This document shows positions 36,005 to 48,285 of a stretch of 64,000 bases of DNA, in pieces. The first letter of the stretch is position 1. Every line of letters begins with the position of its first letter. The stretch is from Sindora glabra (taxonomy: Eukaryota; Streptophyta; Magnoliopsida; Fabales; Fabaceae), in contig CM035235.1 in the NCBI GenBank assembly GCA_020226215.1, positions 41,945,352 to 42,009,351 on the forward strand, read 5' to 3'. A program made the translations under genes and the position numbers. The notes under the pieces were generated by a model, which saw only the letters and a list, made by a program, of their open reading frames with translations, was not told where the DNA came from and did not search any database.

Positions 36005-36245
36005 AATGAATTCAAGCAAGTCTTGGTATCTACCTACTCATTTGTCATGTCTTTAGTTTATTTGGGATTACATATTACAAAAAGGTATAAGTGTTTTACA
36101 CATCCTTTCAATCTAGTTAGCTTCAAGTTTCTCTACTATTTGCATCCTTCTAAAACAAGCAAGTTAGATTTGACTTTGAAAATATTATAGGCTCCTTATA
36201 CTCTAAGTCTTTACCTATGATTATATGTAGATTCCTTGTGCTTGG

Positions 36246-37012
36246 CATTGTGTCATAAGTTGATAGTTATGATAGCCTAATAGGCAAACATGCTTGGCAT
36301 TGGATGAGACTTAGTTAAAAAATCAAGCATGTGGTAAAGGTCTTGTGACTGAAATTTAAGATCAATTTGCTTATGTACTATTTCCTTAATTTTTTCACGT
36401 TTGAGGATATTTTGATAATTTTAGCATGGTTCGAGATTTTGGTAAAGTTTGAAAAGCTTGTATTTAGAATCCTCACATTTTTATCTTTGATTCAATGTGT
36501 TTTAGTACTAATTGAACACCCAAAGCATAGTAAAAAGGGCTTATGAAAACTTAAAAAAAATATGTCTACTTGAGTCGAATGAGCTTTTGTCCACAATGCT
36601 CTTTAAAAAGGTAGAGTGTTGAGAAGGCTAGTAGGGCACCATGGCATTAAGCTAAGAACTCAAGTGTGTTGACTTATGACCATCCCTTATACACCAAAAC
36701 TATGAAATAAGGCATATATCAAGTAAAGTATCCTTCTCCCTATTCAAATTTGTCTCTTTTAGTTTATTATAACCAAATGCTCTGCATATGGAGCGATCTT
36801 GTAGCTTGGTATGCACAAGTGGTTATGTAACATTTGATTATGGCTTACGGACATGTTATATGTAGGATTTTATTGTATGATGATAAATCTTCAATATCCT
36901 ATTATCTTTACCAAGCATCTAGTAAAGGGTTTAATGGGAGGGCAAGCATGTTTACTTAAAGTGGCAATCATGTGCTGTATGATTTTGACTAAATAGTTAT
37001 TAGCCCCTAACA
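36246..37012 (+). repeat. Copia-type LTR, 762 bp
   Basis: T1 homology stops exactly at 36250 (after CATTG) and a block starting TGTCATAAGTTG and ending CCCCTAACA follows (36251-37012). A primer site lies three bases after its end. This makes it the 5' LTR of a plus-strand copia element. No matching 3' LTR or second CATTG was found, so the element is truncated. Confidence 0.65.
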
Positions 37013-37014
37013 TT

Positions 37015-37026
37015 TGGTATCAAAGC
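37015..37026 (+). promoter_or_regulatory. Primer binding site (initiator tRNA-Met type)
   Basis: TGGTATCAAAGC, one base different from TGGTATCAGAGC, three bases after the 36251-37012 LTR. Confidence 0.75.
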
Positions 37027-38284
37027 TCGATTTATGCCAAAAGGCTAAGATCAAGTAGGCTATAATTAGTTTAGATATGGCTTATCCAATGTGATATGAG
37101 GAATATATAAAGCTATCATTCTTAAACTTGAAGAAGTCTATGCCAAATACTTGAACAAAGGGTGCAAGAGATTGGATCGGCTTAAAAGGCTAGTGTGCCA
37201 GAAGATGATGCATTTAGGTAACTATTGATTGGTGCATTGAGTGCAAGCATTTGTACTAGAGGGTTAGCTTACCTGTGTGTGTGGGACATTGATTATGCAC
37301 TCACTCACAATAATAGCATCGAGGAATGCAAACCACCTTGTAGAAAGGTAAGTGAATTGACAACCTATATAATAAGAGACATTTGAATCTTGCTAAAACA
37401 TTTGGCTTTTTTCAAGAGGGATCAATAAAGTCAAAGGGATCACCTTGGTTATGCAAAAATGCATAGCTACAATTAAAAGGCACAAGCATATTGCTCCAAA
37501 AGGTTACATTAAAATAACTCTCAATTAGGCTTGTCCAATGCATGGAACCCTAAGGCTTTAAAGCCATTGCATCTAGTGCTTTTTAATTTCTTACCAAAAG
37601 CATGAAATCTGAGGTAACTTAACACATAACTATAAGTATTTGACCTAATAGGCTACCCATGACTTTCATATACTTATATATAAGTATGTTGTTTAAATAT
37701 TAGTGTTATAGTATTTAAAACTAAAGTATTAAGTAAGATATTAATATCATTGTGATTTACTCTTTCACCTCATAATTATTGTATAACATTGGATTCTATA
37801 TTTATTGATGTGGAAATTCTAACCAATTAATTTAGGATAATATAGCAATTGAGCCCTTATTTATATTTAAATATATAGATATTGTTGTTGTTATGAGAAA
37901 GTGATAAAAATGCTAGTTAAAGCACTTGTAATCATTATGAGAAATTATACATTGTCTGAGCTTTGATGATGTTATGTGTAATGATATACATATTATTTCT
38001 TATTGCACCAAATCTATGTGTACATTTATGAAAGGATAAGATAAACCTTGGAGAAATAAAGAGGGAGTTTGTGAAAGCATAAGGATGATTAGAAGTCACA
38101 ACAGGGATTATTTAATTGTTATGTTTCAAATATTTTTATTGCTTGAATAATTTTTGCATGGCCAATACATATGATTGTGAATTAATCATACTTAAAATAA
38201 AACTTTAATCAGGTATCGTTATCTTAGCAATTATTGCGAATTTACTATTATAACATCTAAAATATATGTGTTTGTTATATTAGG
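37027..38284. other. Possible leader/internal remnant, no gene recognised
   Basis: This should contain the leader and gag of the element with the 36251 LTR, but stops are dense on both strands and I recognise no capsid or zinc-knuckle motif. Confidence 0.5.
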
Positions 38285-40504
38285 TTGAATCCATTCCATG
38301 TTTATTTTTCCTATTCAGGTATGACAAACCTTATGTGGATTTCTTCAATTTGCACACCAAATTCTCTTTACTCTTCTCTCAAAATCCATCTAGCTATTCC
38401 ATGTATACAATTTCAAATAAATTCCCACTCAAGAGTGCTATTTTCACATCCATCTAGTGCAACTCTAGATTAAAGTGAGCAATAAGAGCCATAACAATTC
38501 TAAAATAATCCTTCATTGATATCGGTGAGAAAATCTTTTTGTAATCCATACCTTTTTTTAAGTATAGCCTTTAGCCATAAGTTTAGCTTTATATCTCTCA
38601 ATATGCCCACGAGCGTCATGCTTGACCTTGAAAACCTATTTACATCCAACTAGCTTGCAATTTGCAAGTGATTCCACAAGATCCTATACCTAATTTTTAC
38701 TTATTAAAGCTAATTCATCCTCTATTACAATGATCTATTGAGGAGAATCAGAACTAGATATTGCTTGAGATAATGTAATAGGATCAATATCTTTATACAA
38801 ATCATACTCATATTCTTACGAATAGACTATATGATCATTTGATATCACTAATCTACGTTGTCTAAGTGATCTCCTTAACTAAACTTCAATATTAGAATCC
38901 TCATCTTCCTCTAAAGGATGTATTAAATCATGTTGTGAAAGACCAAAAGATAAAGAACCAACAGATTAAGACATTAAAGGAATGACTACACTTTCTTCTT
39001 TGAAGTTTATAATTCATAGTATCTAACATCAATTATCCAACTCATCCTCAAAATTAATGGCTTTATCAGATTTGATAATCTTAGTAGTATGAGCTAGATG
39101 ATAAAACCTACCATCTTTAGAGCTAACACAATAACTAACAAAGAACCTAGATATAGTTTTGGAGTGAAGTTTCTTAGTAGTAGGAATATAAGGCTTTATC
39201 TCCATTTTTTAACCCCAAATGTGGAAATAAATCAAAGTTAGTTTCTTACCATTCAACAATTCATATGGAGTCATGGGTACAGATTTACTTAGCACCTAAT
39301 TCAATATATAGCCTACAATTTTCAATGCTTCTCCTAACAAAAAAAATTGAAAGCATACATTTAACCATATCAAGAAGTGTCCTGTTTGCCTTTTTGACTA
39401 TCCTATTTTGTTCTTATGTACTAAACATAGTGTAGCTGGCTTTAAGGCCACATTCTTGCAAAAGGACCTAGGTTCCTTCTAGTTTCATCATATCTACCAT
39501 AGCATACTCCTTCTTAATTAGAATTAGCATACTTGATTCTCTTACTTTACTTAAGCTTAACTGCTGCTTTGAATGGCTTGAATGCATCCAAGGACTCTAA
39601 TTTTTTTGCGAGCAACTTTATCCATTTGAAACATAAATAATAATTAATTAAAGTGATGAAGTATCTTTGACCTCCCATGTCTACAAGTATGATAAGATTA
39701 CAAATATCAGTATGAATAAGTTCTAGCACTTCTTGTGTTCTAACTCTTTTTCCCTTTTCGACCTTTGTAACAAGCTTCCTTTTAATATAGTCCACAAAGG
39801 TGTCTAGATGAGAGACGTTCAAATTGTGCAAAACACCTTTTCTAATCAACCTCTAAATTTGATCTCTAGAAATGTGATCTAAACACATGTGTTATAAGAT
39901 GAGGAGTTCTCTTCAATTCTATTTCTCTCCTACATTATGATTATGTTAACAATGTTAAGGGAACATAAATCAAGATTACAAAGGTGTCTAGATGAGAGAA
40001 GTTCAAATTGTGCAAAACACCTTTTCTAATCAACCTCTGAATTTGATCTCTAGAAATGCAATCTAAACACATGTGTTATAAGATGAGGAGTTCGCTTCAA
40101 TTCTATTTCTTTCCTACATTATGATTATGTTAATAGTGTTAAAGGAACACAAATCAAGATTTATCCTATACAATCCATCTTTCAATTCATTGGTCCTTAT
40201 CATAGCTAAGCCTTAAAGCAGATTCACCTTTTTTTACCTCTAAAATAACAAGAATATCCTTGAATATTATGTTCCTTCTCATGAAAGGCACAAAGACCAT
40301 ATCCTTAAATACTAGATTACGTCCAATAAACAATTGCAGATACACATCCCCAATGATCTCTACTCCTACTTTCTCTTTATTTCCCACTTTGATGATTAAT
40401 TCACCATTATTAAATTTTCTAAAATTTCTCAATGATTGGGAAGAATTGGTGATGTGAATTATGGAACCAATATCTAACCACCACGTATTAGATAGTATAT
40501 CCAC
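38285..40504 (-). pseudogene. pol: Minus-strand Ty1/copia pol relic
   Basis: From the right on the minus strand: a protease region at 40187-40504 (TWWLDIGSIIHITNSS, where the catalytic D-S-G is D-I-G), then a pre-integrase/integrase region at 39547-39849. There the expected 'TFIDDYSR' reads TLINYYLCF, so both core Asp are gone. A further integrase block around 39340-39420 resembles EQNxIVxKANRTLLDMVKCML. Reverse transcriptase remnants at 38290-38680 read VFKVKHDARGHIERYKAKLMAKGY, MDYKKIFSPIS and LELHxMDVKIALLSGNL. Stops and frameshifts are frequent. Gag, LTRs and primer site were not found. It is unrelated in orientation to the 36251 LTR. Confidence 0.88.
39794..40161. repeat. 184-bp direct tandem duplication inside the copia relic
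   Basis: 39794-39977 and 39978-40161 are near-identical, both starting ACAAAGGTGTCTAGATGAGAG and including 'aaacacatgtgttataagat'. It duplicates the protease-integrase linker, so it postdates loss of function. Confidence 0.88.
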
Positions 40505-40833
40505 TAAATTAGATTCAAAACAAACATTGACCTAGTTCTCTCTTATTATCCTAATCAACATCTTTTTGGAGTTTTGTTGCATAACAATTGAGGAGTGTAA
40601 AACGTGATCGTGCTAATGTTTTCCTTATAACGTTAAATATACAACCTTACATAGTGTCATGTTATAAAATCAAAAACCAAAGGGCATTTTAGACTTTACA
40701 ATGGTCAAATGTCATGCCTCTAAAATACTAATACTAAAGGATATTTAAATAATTTAGACGTACAATAGTCATCTCTACACTTATACTATAACCAACAAAC
40801 TACATCAACAACATAATGTCAAAGGGCATTTAT
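40505..40833. other. No gene seen
   Basis: Between the copia relic and the degraded LTR. Gag of the relic would be expected here on the minus strand but is not recognisable. Confidence 0.45.
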
Positions 40834-42050
40834 TGTTAGTGTATATGCCTTAAAACTAATCATATTGATGATTGTAAATTTGAATTATGTTATTTTAATG
40901 GCAATTTCAATTATTATATTTATATATATTGTCTTCGGAATTATGATAATAACCTTAGAATAATTGTATTCTTAAATGTCCCTAGTCATATATCATTGTG
41001 GATTAGGTTGCTTTGATATGTTTAGACTAACATGTGTGGTAACTTATATGGGATATTAGGTTTACACATGAGTACAAGTTAGAGAACTTGTATACTGGAC
41101 TAACCCATCCTAAGAACACTACATGGATCATTATATGAGTGTCATGAATGATTCTTAGTGATCATTATTAATATGGTCCTTTGATCTGAGATTGCCAAAG
41201 TTCCCTACATGTGAGTTTCATATTTTGATACTATTCTATGTCACTCATGGTTGAGTGAATACAAAGGCAATTATTGGATATGTTATATATCATGCGAAGG
41301 GATTCATGTGATCAAAATGAAATTTGTCCCTCCTATATAATAGGGGTAACATCTATGGGCCCCTTGATTAAGTAAATTTGAGAAAATGCATGACCATGTT
41401 CAGATGAATTGATATGGGATGTTAATTACATTTGCTTCAATTAGCTTACTTACAGATCAAAAGACCTCAAGATTGGGCTACACGAGAATGGCATGGTGCA
41501 TGTCTCGTGCTCAATCTAAATATTTAAGATAAAAGGACATAGATGATGATCACATGTAAAGGTTTAGTTAAATCACCAACTTTCTCATTACTTAGGTAAC
41601 AATAATGTGTTGCTAGACACCACTTATTATTTATGATCATTAATATGATTAATGATCATTACCAACATAATGAGAATCTGTAAGGTCACACACTTAGAGC
41701 TTAATAGATTTAGAATTAATGGATCAAATTGTTTAGGCCAGCCTAATATTTGGGAATTCCATGTTATAATTATAAGGCCTAATAATAAGCCCATAATTAT
41801 ACATGGAACAAAGCCTAATTAGTTGGGGTTTTCTATGCACCTATTTAAATAGACTTATTAGGTAATAATATATATTATTCATGTATCCCATGCATAAAAA
41901 ACCCTAGCACCTCTCTCTAACTAAAAACCCTTGAAAAGGTGTAGCTAGCACTACGAGGCAAAGGAGAACAATTCCAACCAGTGTTCATGCAGATATTCAT
42001 CAGTGATTCGCGGGTTCGTGTGGATAATTTGGAGTCTTCAGCCAAAAGGA
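40834..42050 (+). mobile_element. Degraded third copy of the 1.47-kb LTR family
   Basis: It starts TGTTAGTGTATATGCC and follows the other two copies through about 42020 ('gattcgcgggttcgtgtggata'). It then skips to 'atttggag' and again to 'tcttcagccaaaagg', leaving out two internal stretches present in the 31960 copy. The 3' end and flanking duplication are not clear. It is much more diverged than copies 1 and 2. Confidence 0.8.
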
Positions 42051-43333
42051 AGCTGAAAAGATGATTAACAATCAAGTTCTTAAGTCATCACTAAAAGTAT
42101 TAACTGAATCCTTATTCTAATTTAACATTTTTATATAGATCCATTAGTTGGGATTGGTTTATTCTTTTGTGCTTGTTTAACTCTCAATCCTAACATTTAT
42201 GTCATTGACACAATCTCTTCCTTTTCCCAAATATTTTTTCTTGTTAAAATCAAACCAAAAAATTCTAGTATGCAAATACACAATTTTTCATGGCCTAGTG
42301 CAAGTCATTCATAATTTTATTTTAACAAATACAACTTCAAAAATTAATAAAATACATAAATAATGTCCAAAAATTTCAAAAGATGGACAATAAATCAAAG
42401 ATTGCATGGTCCCATTTGGATATTCAAATAAAATGGGTAAAATATAATTGAAATTAATTTTATTCCAAAAAATTTTGAAAAAAATGCCCATCTAAAAGTG
42501 CTCAGAGAGCAGAGCACAATGGTATATGCATCACCACTAGCAAGTTAGCATGTGGCCCCTTTATGCCAACTGTGCAACTGGGCAATGCGCATCCACACAT
42601 TATAGTGCTTTTTCAAGTCTAGAAAGCTATGCATGTGTTTTCTTCAACCTAATTCTAACATGCTATGTGATTTAGTAGTTTTTAGCGCAATTTAAACATG
42701 ATTTTTGCAATTTTTCTACCTAGATTTTACACTCCATGCTCTAATTACCTAGCCAACTAACATCTATCCCAAAAAATGGTACTCTTTATGAATTTCAAAA
42801 TTTGCAAGGTGTGGTTATAGAGGAAACTATTTTGAAAGATTGTTTTGGTTCTTTTAAGGGATAAAGGCTCAAGTCTTATGTTTCTCACATTACCATTCCC
42901 CCACAAATCCTGCTTTTAATCTACCCATCATTCAATTTCCTCAATTTGCAAGGGTTCATTTATGAAGGCTTACTAAAAATGGGTTCTTCAACACACTTTT
43001 TCTCTTTTTTTTTTTTGGTTTCTTATGCAATCTTCTACCAAATGTCATGGTTCTATATTAGTTTTTTACTAGATTTTAAGTTCACATAATCATTACAATA
43101 GCAATCACACATTCTATGATGTTTAACATACACAAAACCATAAAGGCAAACTAATTATGGTAGAAAAAGCACAATACACATATATATGTAATAAAAAATA
43201 CAAAATAATTATAGAGGCATGGACATGTATAACAGTAGTTATTGTAATCATCATTAGCATAAATTTCATAAGAAGGCAAATAATCATCGTTCAAAAATTT
43301 TTAAAATTAACAACTATAAAAAGCAAAAACCAA
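42051..43333. other. No gene recognised; possible minus-strand copia leader
   Basis: AT-rich with no coding motif. If the primer site at 43334-43345 is real, this is the internal part of a minus-strand element, beginning with its leader. Confidence 0.45.
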
Positions 43334-43345
43334 GCTTTGATACCA
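43334..43345 (-). promoter_or_regulatory. Minus-strand primer binding site candidate
   Basis: The plus strand GCTTTGATACCA is the complement of TGGTATCAAAGC, the same primer-site variant as at 37015. It implies an element reading leftward with its 5' LTR on the right. Confidence 0.55.
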
Positions 43346-43347
43346 AT

Positions 43348-43770
43348 TAATGAAAAATTTATTCACCACTAATCTTAACTTTCAATTGTAGTATGATAAG
43401 AAGAAAATAAAATAAATAAATTAAATTAATAAATTAACACAATATTTAATATAAGTACCTATCATCCGTAGAACAAGCCTTCTCAGTAATACATAGAGGA
43501 ATCCCTCCTTTAGCAATCTCTTTGTCTCTATGTAATAAGATTCATCAATGGAACTAAATGCCTCAGATAAGAAGGATGTGAAGTAAGGGCCCTATATATA
43601 CATATTATAATTAATCTAGGTTTTAGATCCTATCCATTACAAGATCCAAACCCATTTTACCAATATTAGGCCTAAGTACTTGTTTGCTTATTCAATTATA
43701 TCATATATAACCTAATTAATAATAATCCTTTTATTAATAAATTATGCATAATCCATAGAAATATTAACAC
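43348..43770 (-). repeat. Possible 5' LTR of a minus-strand copia element
   Basis: This follows the minus-strand primer site. On the minus strand it would begin near TGTTAATATTTC (about 43770) and contains a TATA-like TATATATAGGGCC near 43593-43605. The end next to the primer site is ...TTCATTAA, not CA, and no partner LTR is seen, so the limits are approximate. Confidence 0.4.
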
Positions 43771-43799
43771 AAATAAGATATTGATATTGTATATGCATA

Positions 43800-44738
43800 T
43801 TTTTTAAATGCTTATATTATATTATATTATATATAAATAAAGTAATTATTAAATAGACTAATCCAATAGGCTTATGGAATGAGCTTAAAAAAGGTTCATC
43901 CTATTTACTTAAATAAGCTTATATATCACTTTTAATTTAACCTATTTTGACAAAAAAGTTAAAAATAAAAGTAGATTGAGGTATAGGCCCTTTATAGGAA
44001 GCTCGACCTATTTCCGCATCAACAATTTTGATTTTTTATAAAAAAAAATAAGTTACACCCTTTTTTCCCATAATTTTCCAGTACAAGATGAAATATACAT
44101 AAACAAGAAAAGAAATAGCACAATAAATAATCCCCGCTAGAAAGTTCACACTTTACATGTGTGCATAACATAAAAAACTGAACAAAATGTTAATAACTAA
44201 TGTACATGGAATATCATCCTTTTTCACCGAACTTATCATTAGATACATGTATTCCTTAGTTGAATTCAGCTAAATTGACATTTTCGCTCTTGTTATTAAT
44301 TATGTCTCTAGCGTAATTTTGGGTACCATTACAATCATATAAAAAATTTAGTAATTTGTAAAAAATTATCTATTCCTTTGCATTGTTTCATGAAATAAAA
44401 TCTTAAATTTATTAGACTTTGCTTTAATACAATTTCAAAAAATATTACTAGATTTCATGGAAGTTTAGCACAAAATTATAAAATTTGCCACTTTTTAGAA
44501 AAAAAATTATCACTTATTATGAAAGGCTGCAAATATATATTAATGTTGCAGAGCTCCATCATTCAAAATTAAAGAATTTTTTTAAAAATTTTAGATTTCT
44601 AAAAAAATTACAAATATTAATAGAAAATAATTGTAAATATATGCATGGATATGACTTTTCCCAACCAAATAATGACCTAAAATTGTTTTAGTAACTACAT
44701 GTCCAATGCCTAGAAAAGCTCAAGTCTTTAAGCCAAAC
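43800..44738. repeat. T1 right-hand tail, copy X
   Basis: This aligns with 52440-53482, the right end of T1 copy C: 'taattattaaatagactaat', 'ttttccagtacaagatgaa', 'taaataatccccgctagaaag', 'attgtttcatgaaataaa'. The rest of this T1 copy is missing to the left. It borders the CACTA terminus at 44739 just as copy C does at 53483. Confidence 0.75.
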
Positions 44739-46149
44739 CACTGCTGGAGATTTCACGAACAATGTCAATTATTTAACCCATTTAGGTAATGACATTGCAT
44801 TCTATACAAAAAAAAATTGACATGTTTAGTTTTAAATTCTGAAATAAGATGTTGGTTTTTTGGTTTAATTATATCATGTGTATACCGCAATTGAAATTCA
44901 GCTTTATTTCATATCTTAGATTTGACAAATGTGGATTTGTTTTAATAACTATCATATAATGTCATTGTAGAACAATAGTGTTATAGAATAACTAATGTGA
45001 TTTACTAATTACCTAAAGTAGTATATACAAGTAGAATTATTATAGATAATAGTACTTAAACCTTATCTTAATATCTTTATCATAAAAAAAATAATATTCA
45101 AAATACAAGAAACATCTAATGGCAACAATTTCTTACATTTAATTAGGTTCTAATAATATGAACAAGTTGAAAGAGCTAGAAATAATACCTTTAAATGCCA
45201 TAGAAGGAAGTTACATTGTATTCTAATGATATGACTATTTATGGAGATCTATGTCTAAAACTCATTATGGCTAAAAAAAAGGCATGAAGATATCAAAATT
45301 GATATAATGCAACATTAATATTATATGCTTTTATTGAAGAGAATTTTATTGTATAGCTTATGTTATTAAACTTTGGTGGTATCATGTGTTATTTTCATAG
45401 TATTCTTGCCATCATGGCCCATTGTACAAAAAGAATACCCATTTATTTTCTTTTTTAAGAAAGAAGTTCATTGCCTTTTCTTTAAATCCAAACATGAATC
45501 CCATATGAATCATTTCATTGAGATTATTTGTAGCCTTAATTCCTACTCATGCTACAACATCTAGCATAATTTCTTCAACAAACTAGGGAATAAGTTCTAT
45601 ATCAGTCCTTAATCCTTATAATCTGATCTATCAATAAAAAAAATCTGGGAACTTTTGCCCCTAACAACCTTAGTAAAATGATTGAGATAAGACTCATGTT
45701 TGTATGACTTATCTACTCCATAGGGTATATATCAACACTCACACCACCTAAAATGCTAAAAATTGAAATTAGAAATATAGAATCCAAACAAATTAACACA
45801 ATACACAATAACTAGATATTCTTTATTAGGTTTAAAGGGAAAATGAGATGTTTAAATAGACCTTAACATTGAAAAGAGAATGTAGAATGATAGGGTGAAC
45901 AATTGGTTGAACTTGAGTTATGGTGACCTCTTATGTGAATTTCTCTACATGGCACTACAAGCTTTGCGAGGAAGATGCTATTGCTCTACAATTTGCACTT
46001 TGGCGTCAAGACAAGCTTGCCTTGTATTTTAACACCTACCTTTGTTTTTATGAGTTTTAATAAAGGGAAAATATCATTATTTGAATCATCCAAGTTAGTT
46101 ATACACTAAAAAGTCATAATTTTTAATTTTCCACATTAGTTACTTTTAG

Positions 46150-46745
46150 AAACCCTACATTGTAATGTATTGATACATTGGTTTTTAATAAACAACTAAT
46201 GTGGTTTCTTGATTTTTTTTTTTTAAATTACTACTTGTGAGTTAGAAACCAGAAGTGAAACTTTTTACATAAATAATAGGGCAAACATATTTCTTAATAC
46301 AAAAGTGCACCACCTTTTAAATAAATTTAAATCATACACACATATTGATACATTGGTTTTTAATAAGCAACTAATGTGTTTTATTTTTTTTTTAAAATTA
46401 CTACTTGTGAACTAGAAACCAGAAGTGAAACTTGTTACATAAATAATAGGGCAAACATATTTCTTAATAAAAAATTGCACCACCTTTTAAATAAATTGAC
46501 TTTTTACATAAATAAGAGGACAAACATATTTCTTAATACAAAAGTGCACCACCTTTTAAATAAATTTAAATCATACAAACATATTGATACATTGGTTTTT
46601 AATAAGCAACTAATGTGATTTCTTTTTTTTTTTAAATTACTGCTTGTGAAGTAGAAACTAGAAATGAAACTTTTTACATAAATAATACAACAAACATATT
46701 TCTTAATACAAAAGTGCACCACCTTTTAAATAAATTTAGATCATA
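46150..46745. repeat. Tandem repeat, 175 bp x about 3
   Basis: Units starting with TGATACATTGGTTTTTAATA at 46171, 46346 and 46585 each continue through 'aaattactacttgtga', 'agaagtgaaact' and 'aaagtgcaccacctttt'. An extra 64-68-bp part unit sits at about 46498-46563. The repeat also explains the 80-codon chance frame at 46376-46618. Confidence 0.85.
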
Positions 46746-46966
46746 CAATAACTTTTATAAATAACATTCATAATCCATAGAAAACATATATACCTTCTTT
46801 ACAAGTAATCTCGTTAAGTCTTACAAGAACAAGCATATATACATTTTCATTTAAATTAATCCCAATAACTTATACATTTAGAAATCCTCTCTAGTCAATG
46901 CTAGTCACTCTTTATAGACATATGCATTGCTTTCTTCTTGTAAAGCCCCCACATCTTATTTACTAT

Positions 46967-47094
46967 AGGAGACCATTCTCCTCTGAAGAATTGCATTTTT
47001 GCATACAAAATTCGATAAGGTGATAGAATTAGGAGACCATTCTCCTTTGAAGAATTGCATTTTTGCACACAAAATTCGATAAGGTGATAGAATT
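46967..47094. repeat. 64-bp direct tandem duplication
   Basis: AGGAGACCATTCTCCTYTGA starts units at 46967 and 47031, with three or so differences. The paralogous site at 58250 has one unit. Confidence 0.88.
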
Positions 47095-47159
47095 ACAAGT
47101 TTTCCTTAAGTATCTTCCCAAGTAAAATTTAGATGAATTACCTAATCATGTCTTTCATC

Positions 47160-47220
47160 CCTCTTCATGTGCTTGATCATGTCAACCATGAATTTCTTCA
47201 CAAAGTATCCATACTTGAAG
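47160..47220 (-). pseudogene. Ulp1-like peptidase C-terminal fragment of CACTA copy 1
   Basis: The minus strand reads KYGYFVKKFMVDMIKHMKR. CACTA-associated Ulp1 (peptidase C48) domains end with a 'CGYYVMRFMKEII'-like block after the catalytic Cys. Here the Cys position is not Cys. The same block in copy 2 (58381-58430) reads FVMKYIANMVKHMKRNEK. Only this fragment is legible. Confidence 0.6.
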
Positions 47221-47348
47221 TTGCTTTCTTGTATAGGATACTACAATAAAATAACTCAAAAAAGTGTGAACTTCTTGTAATGATGATTGATTACTATATT
47301 AGTTATCTAAACATGCACAAGAATATTACCTTCAATTGAACCTAACAA

Positions 47349-47468
47349 ATGGTACCTATCTTTTTAGAAATTACCCATCACATAATGTAACATTATAGAC
47401 TTGTCAAGATGGCACCTATCTTTTTGGAAATTGCCCATCACATAATGTAACATTATGGACTTGTCAAG
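47349..47468. repeat. 60-bp direct tandem duplication
   Basis: Two units containing CACCTATCTTTTTGGAAATT and 'cacataatgtaacattat' start near 47349 and 47409. Copy 2 has one unit at about 58560. Confidence 0.85.
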
Positions 47469-47534
47469 TACTACCTTTCAACTTATGTGTGATTCATGCC
47501 CTAGAAGGTTAAGCTAGTACACCTTCTTATCTTT

Positions 47535-47780
47535 TGAGTAAATTACCTTTAGCATCCAATGATGTTTACAAAATTATCAATATCAAAGTAAGATTGCTAA
47601 GGTGAAAATATAACTAAAAATTATCAATATCGAAGTAAGATTGCTAAGGTGAAAATATAACTAATAATGAAGTAATCACAAAATTACCTTTAGCATCTAG
47701 TGATATCTACAAAATTATCAATATCAAAGTAAGATTGCTAAGGTGAAAATATAACCAATAATGAAGTAATCACCTTTATA
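47535..47780. repeat. Overlapping tandem duplications (about 54 and 130 bp)
   Basis: 'attatcaatatcaaagtaag' followed by 'attgctaaggtgaaaatata' occurs three times; 'attacctttagcatc' and 'aataatgaagtaatcac' occur twice. Copy 2 has a simpler version at about 58690-58810. Confidence 0.8.
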
Positions 47781-48180
47781 CCCATATACCCTTCATGGTA
47801 TGGTACCACCTAGTAGTGTCACTTCCTATTCACTAGCATGGACATGTTTATATACTTGTAGTGTTTTGATAATGATCCCCACCTCCTGAGTGATGTGTAG
47901 AAGACTTGAGAGGTAAAGATGAATGCACTTAATCCATGTCTACACAATGGTAACAATTTTCTTGCATATGTAGTACTATGATCTCATCATTTTGTTAAGG
48001 ATGAACTAATAAAATCTTTGATTATTTGGACTTATCAACCTTGACCTTGTCCTTTTCTAGCAACCCATTACTAGTTTCCTTTTACTACGATATATAAAAT
48101 CAATTGCAAAAAAATATCCAAGAATTAGATATATTTGATCATAAAGAAGGAACTTCAAGCAAATATAAAACATCACCTCT

Positions 48181-48285
48181 ATGGTCTATGTAACAAATGC
48201 CTTTAGCCAAGCTAAATAGGTGCTAATTGCTTGAGCCATTATTATCACCTCATCAATTAGCAATGGTACCTTGGTCGTGCCCCTC
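48181..48285 (-). pseudogene. CACTA transposase-tail fragment
   Basis: The minus strand reads KVPLLIDEVIIMAQAISTYL followed by AWLKAF. This resembles the 'IPIP..D....V..A.GSYVAWPK.LV' block near the C-terminus of plant CACTA proteins, upstream of the Ulp1 domain. The assignment is from pattern memory. Confidence 0.5.

Larger units (their letters stand above)
35245..36250. repeat. Partial T1 unit, copy B2
   Basis: At about 35244 homology jumps from the equivalent of 13850 back to the equivalent of about 12215 ('taaatcagcata', 'ttttttaacaataaat'). This begins another T1 copy, which runs to the equivalent of about 12825 ('gattccttgtgcttggcattg') and is cut by the LTR at 36251. It contains a MITE and a triplication absent from the other copies. 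Confidence 0.7.

Noticed and set aside
45951..45960. 'CACTACAAG' as a CACTA terminus
   Set aside because: The same place in copies 2 and 3 reads ACTACAAAAT or is changed, and alignment continues on both sides, so it is internal.
46376..46722. Overlapping 80- and 72-codon frames
   Set aside because: Both are by-products of the 175-bp tandem array.
47808..47820. 'CTAGTAGTG' as a right-hand CACTA terminus
   Set aside because: Homology with copy 2 (about 58845) continues past it, so it is not an end.
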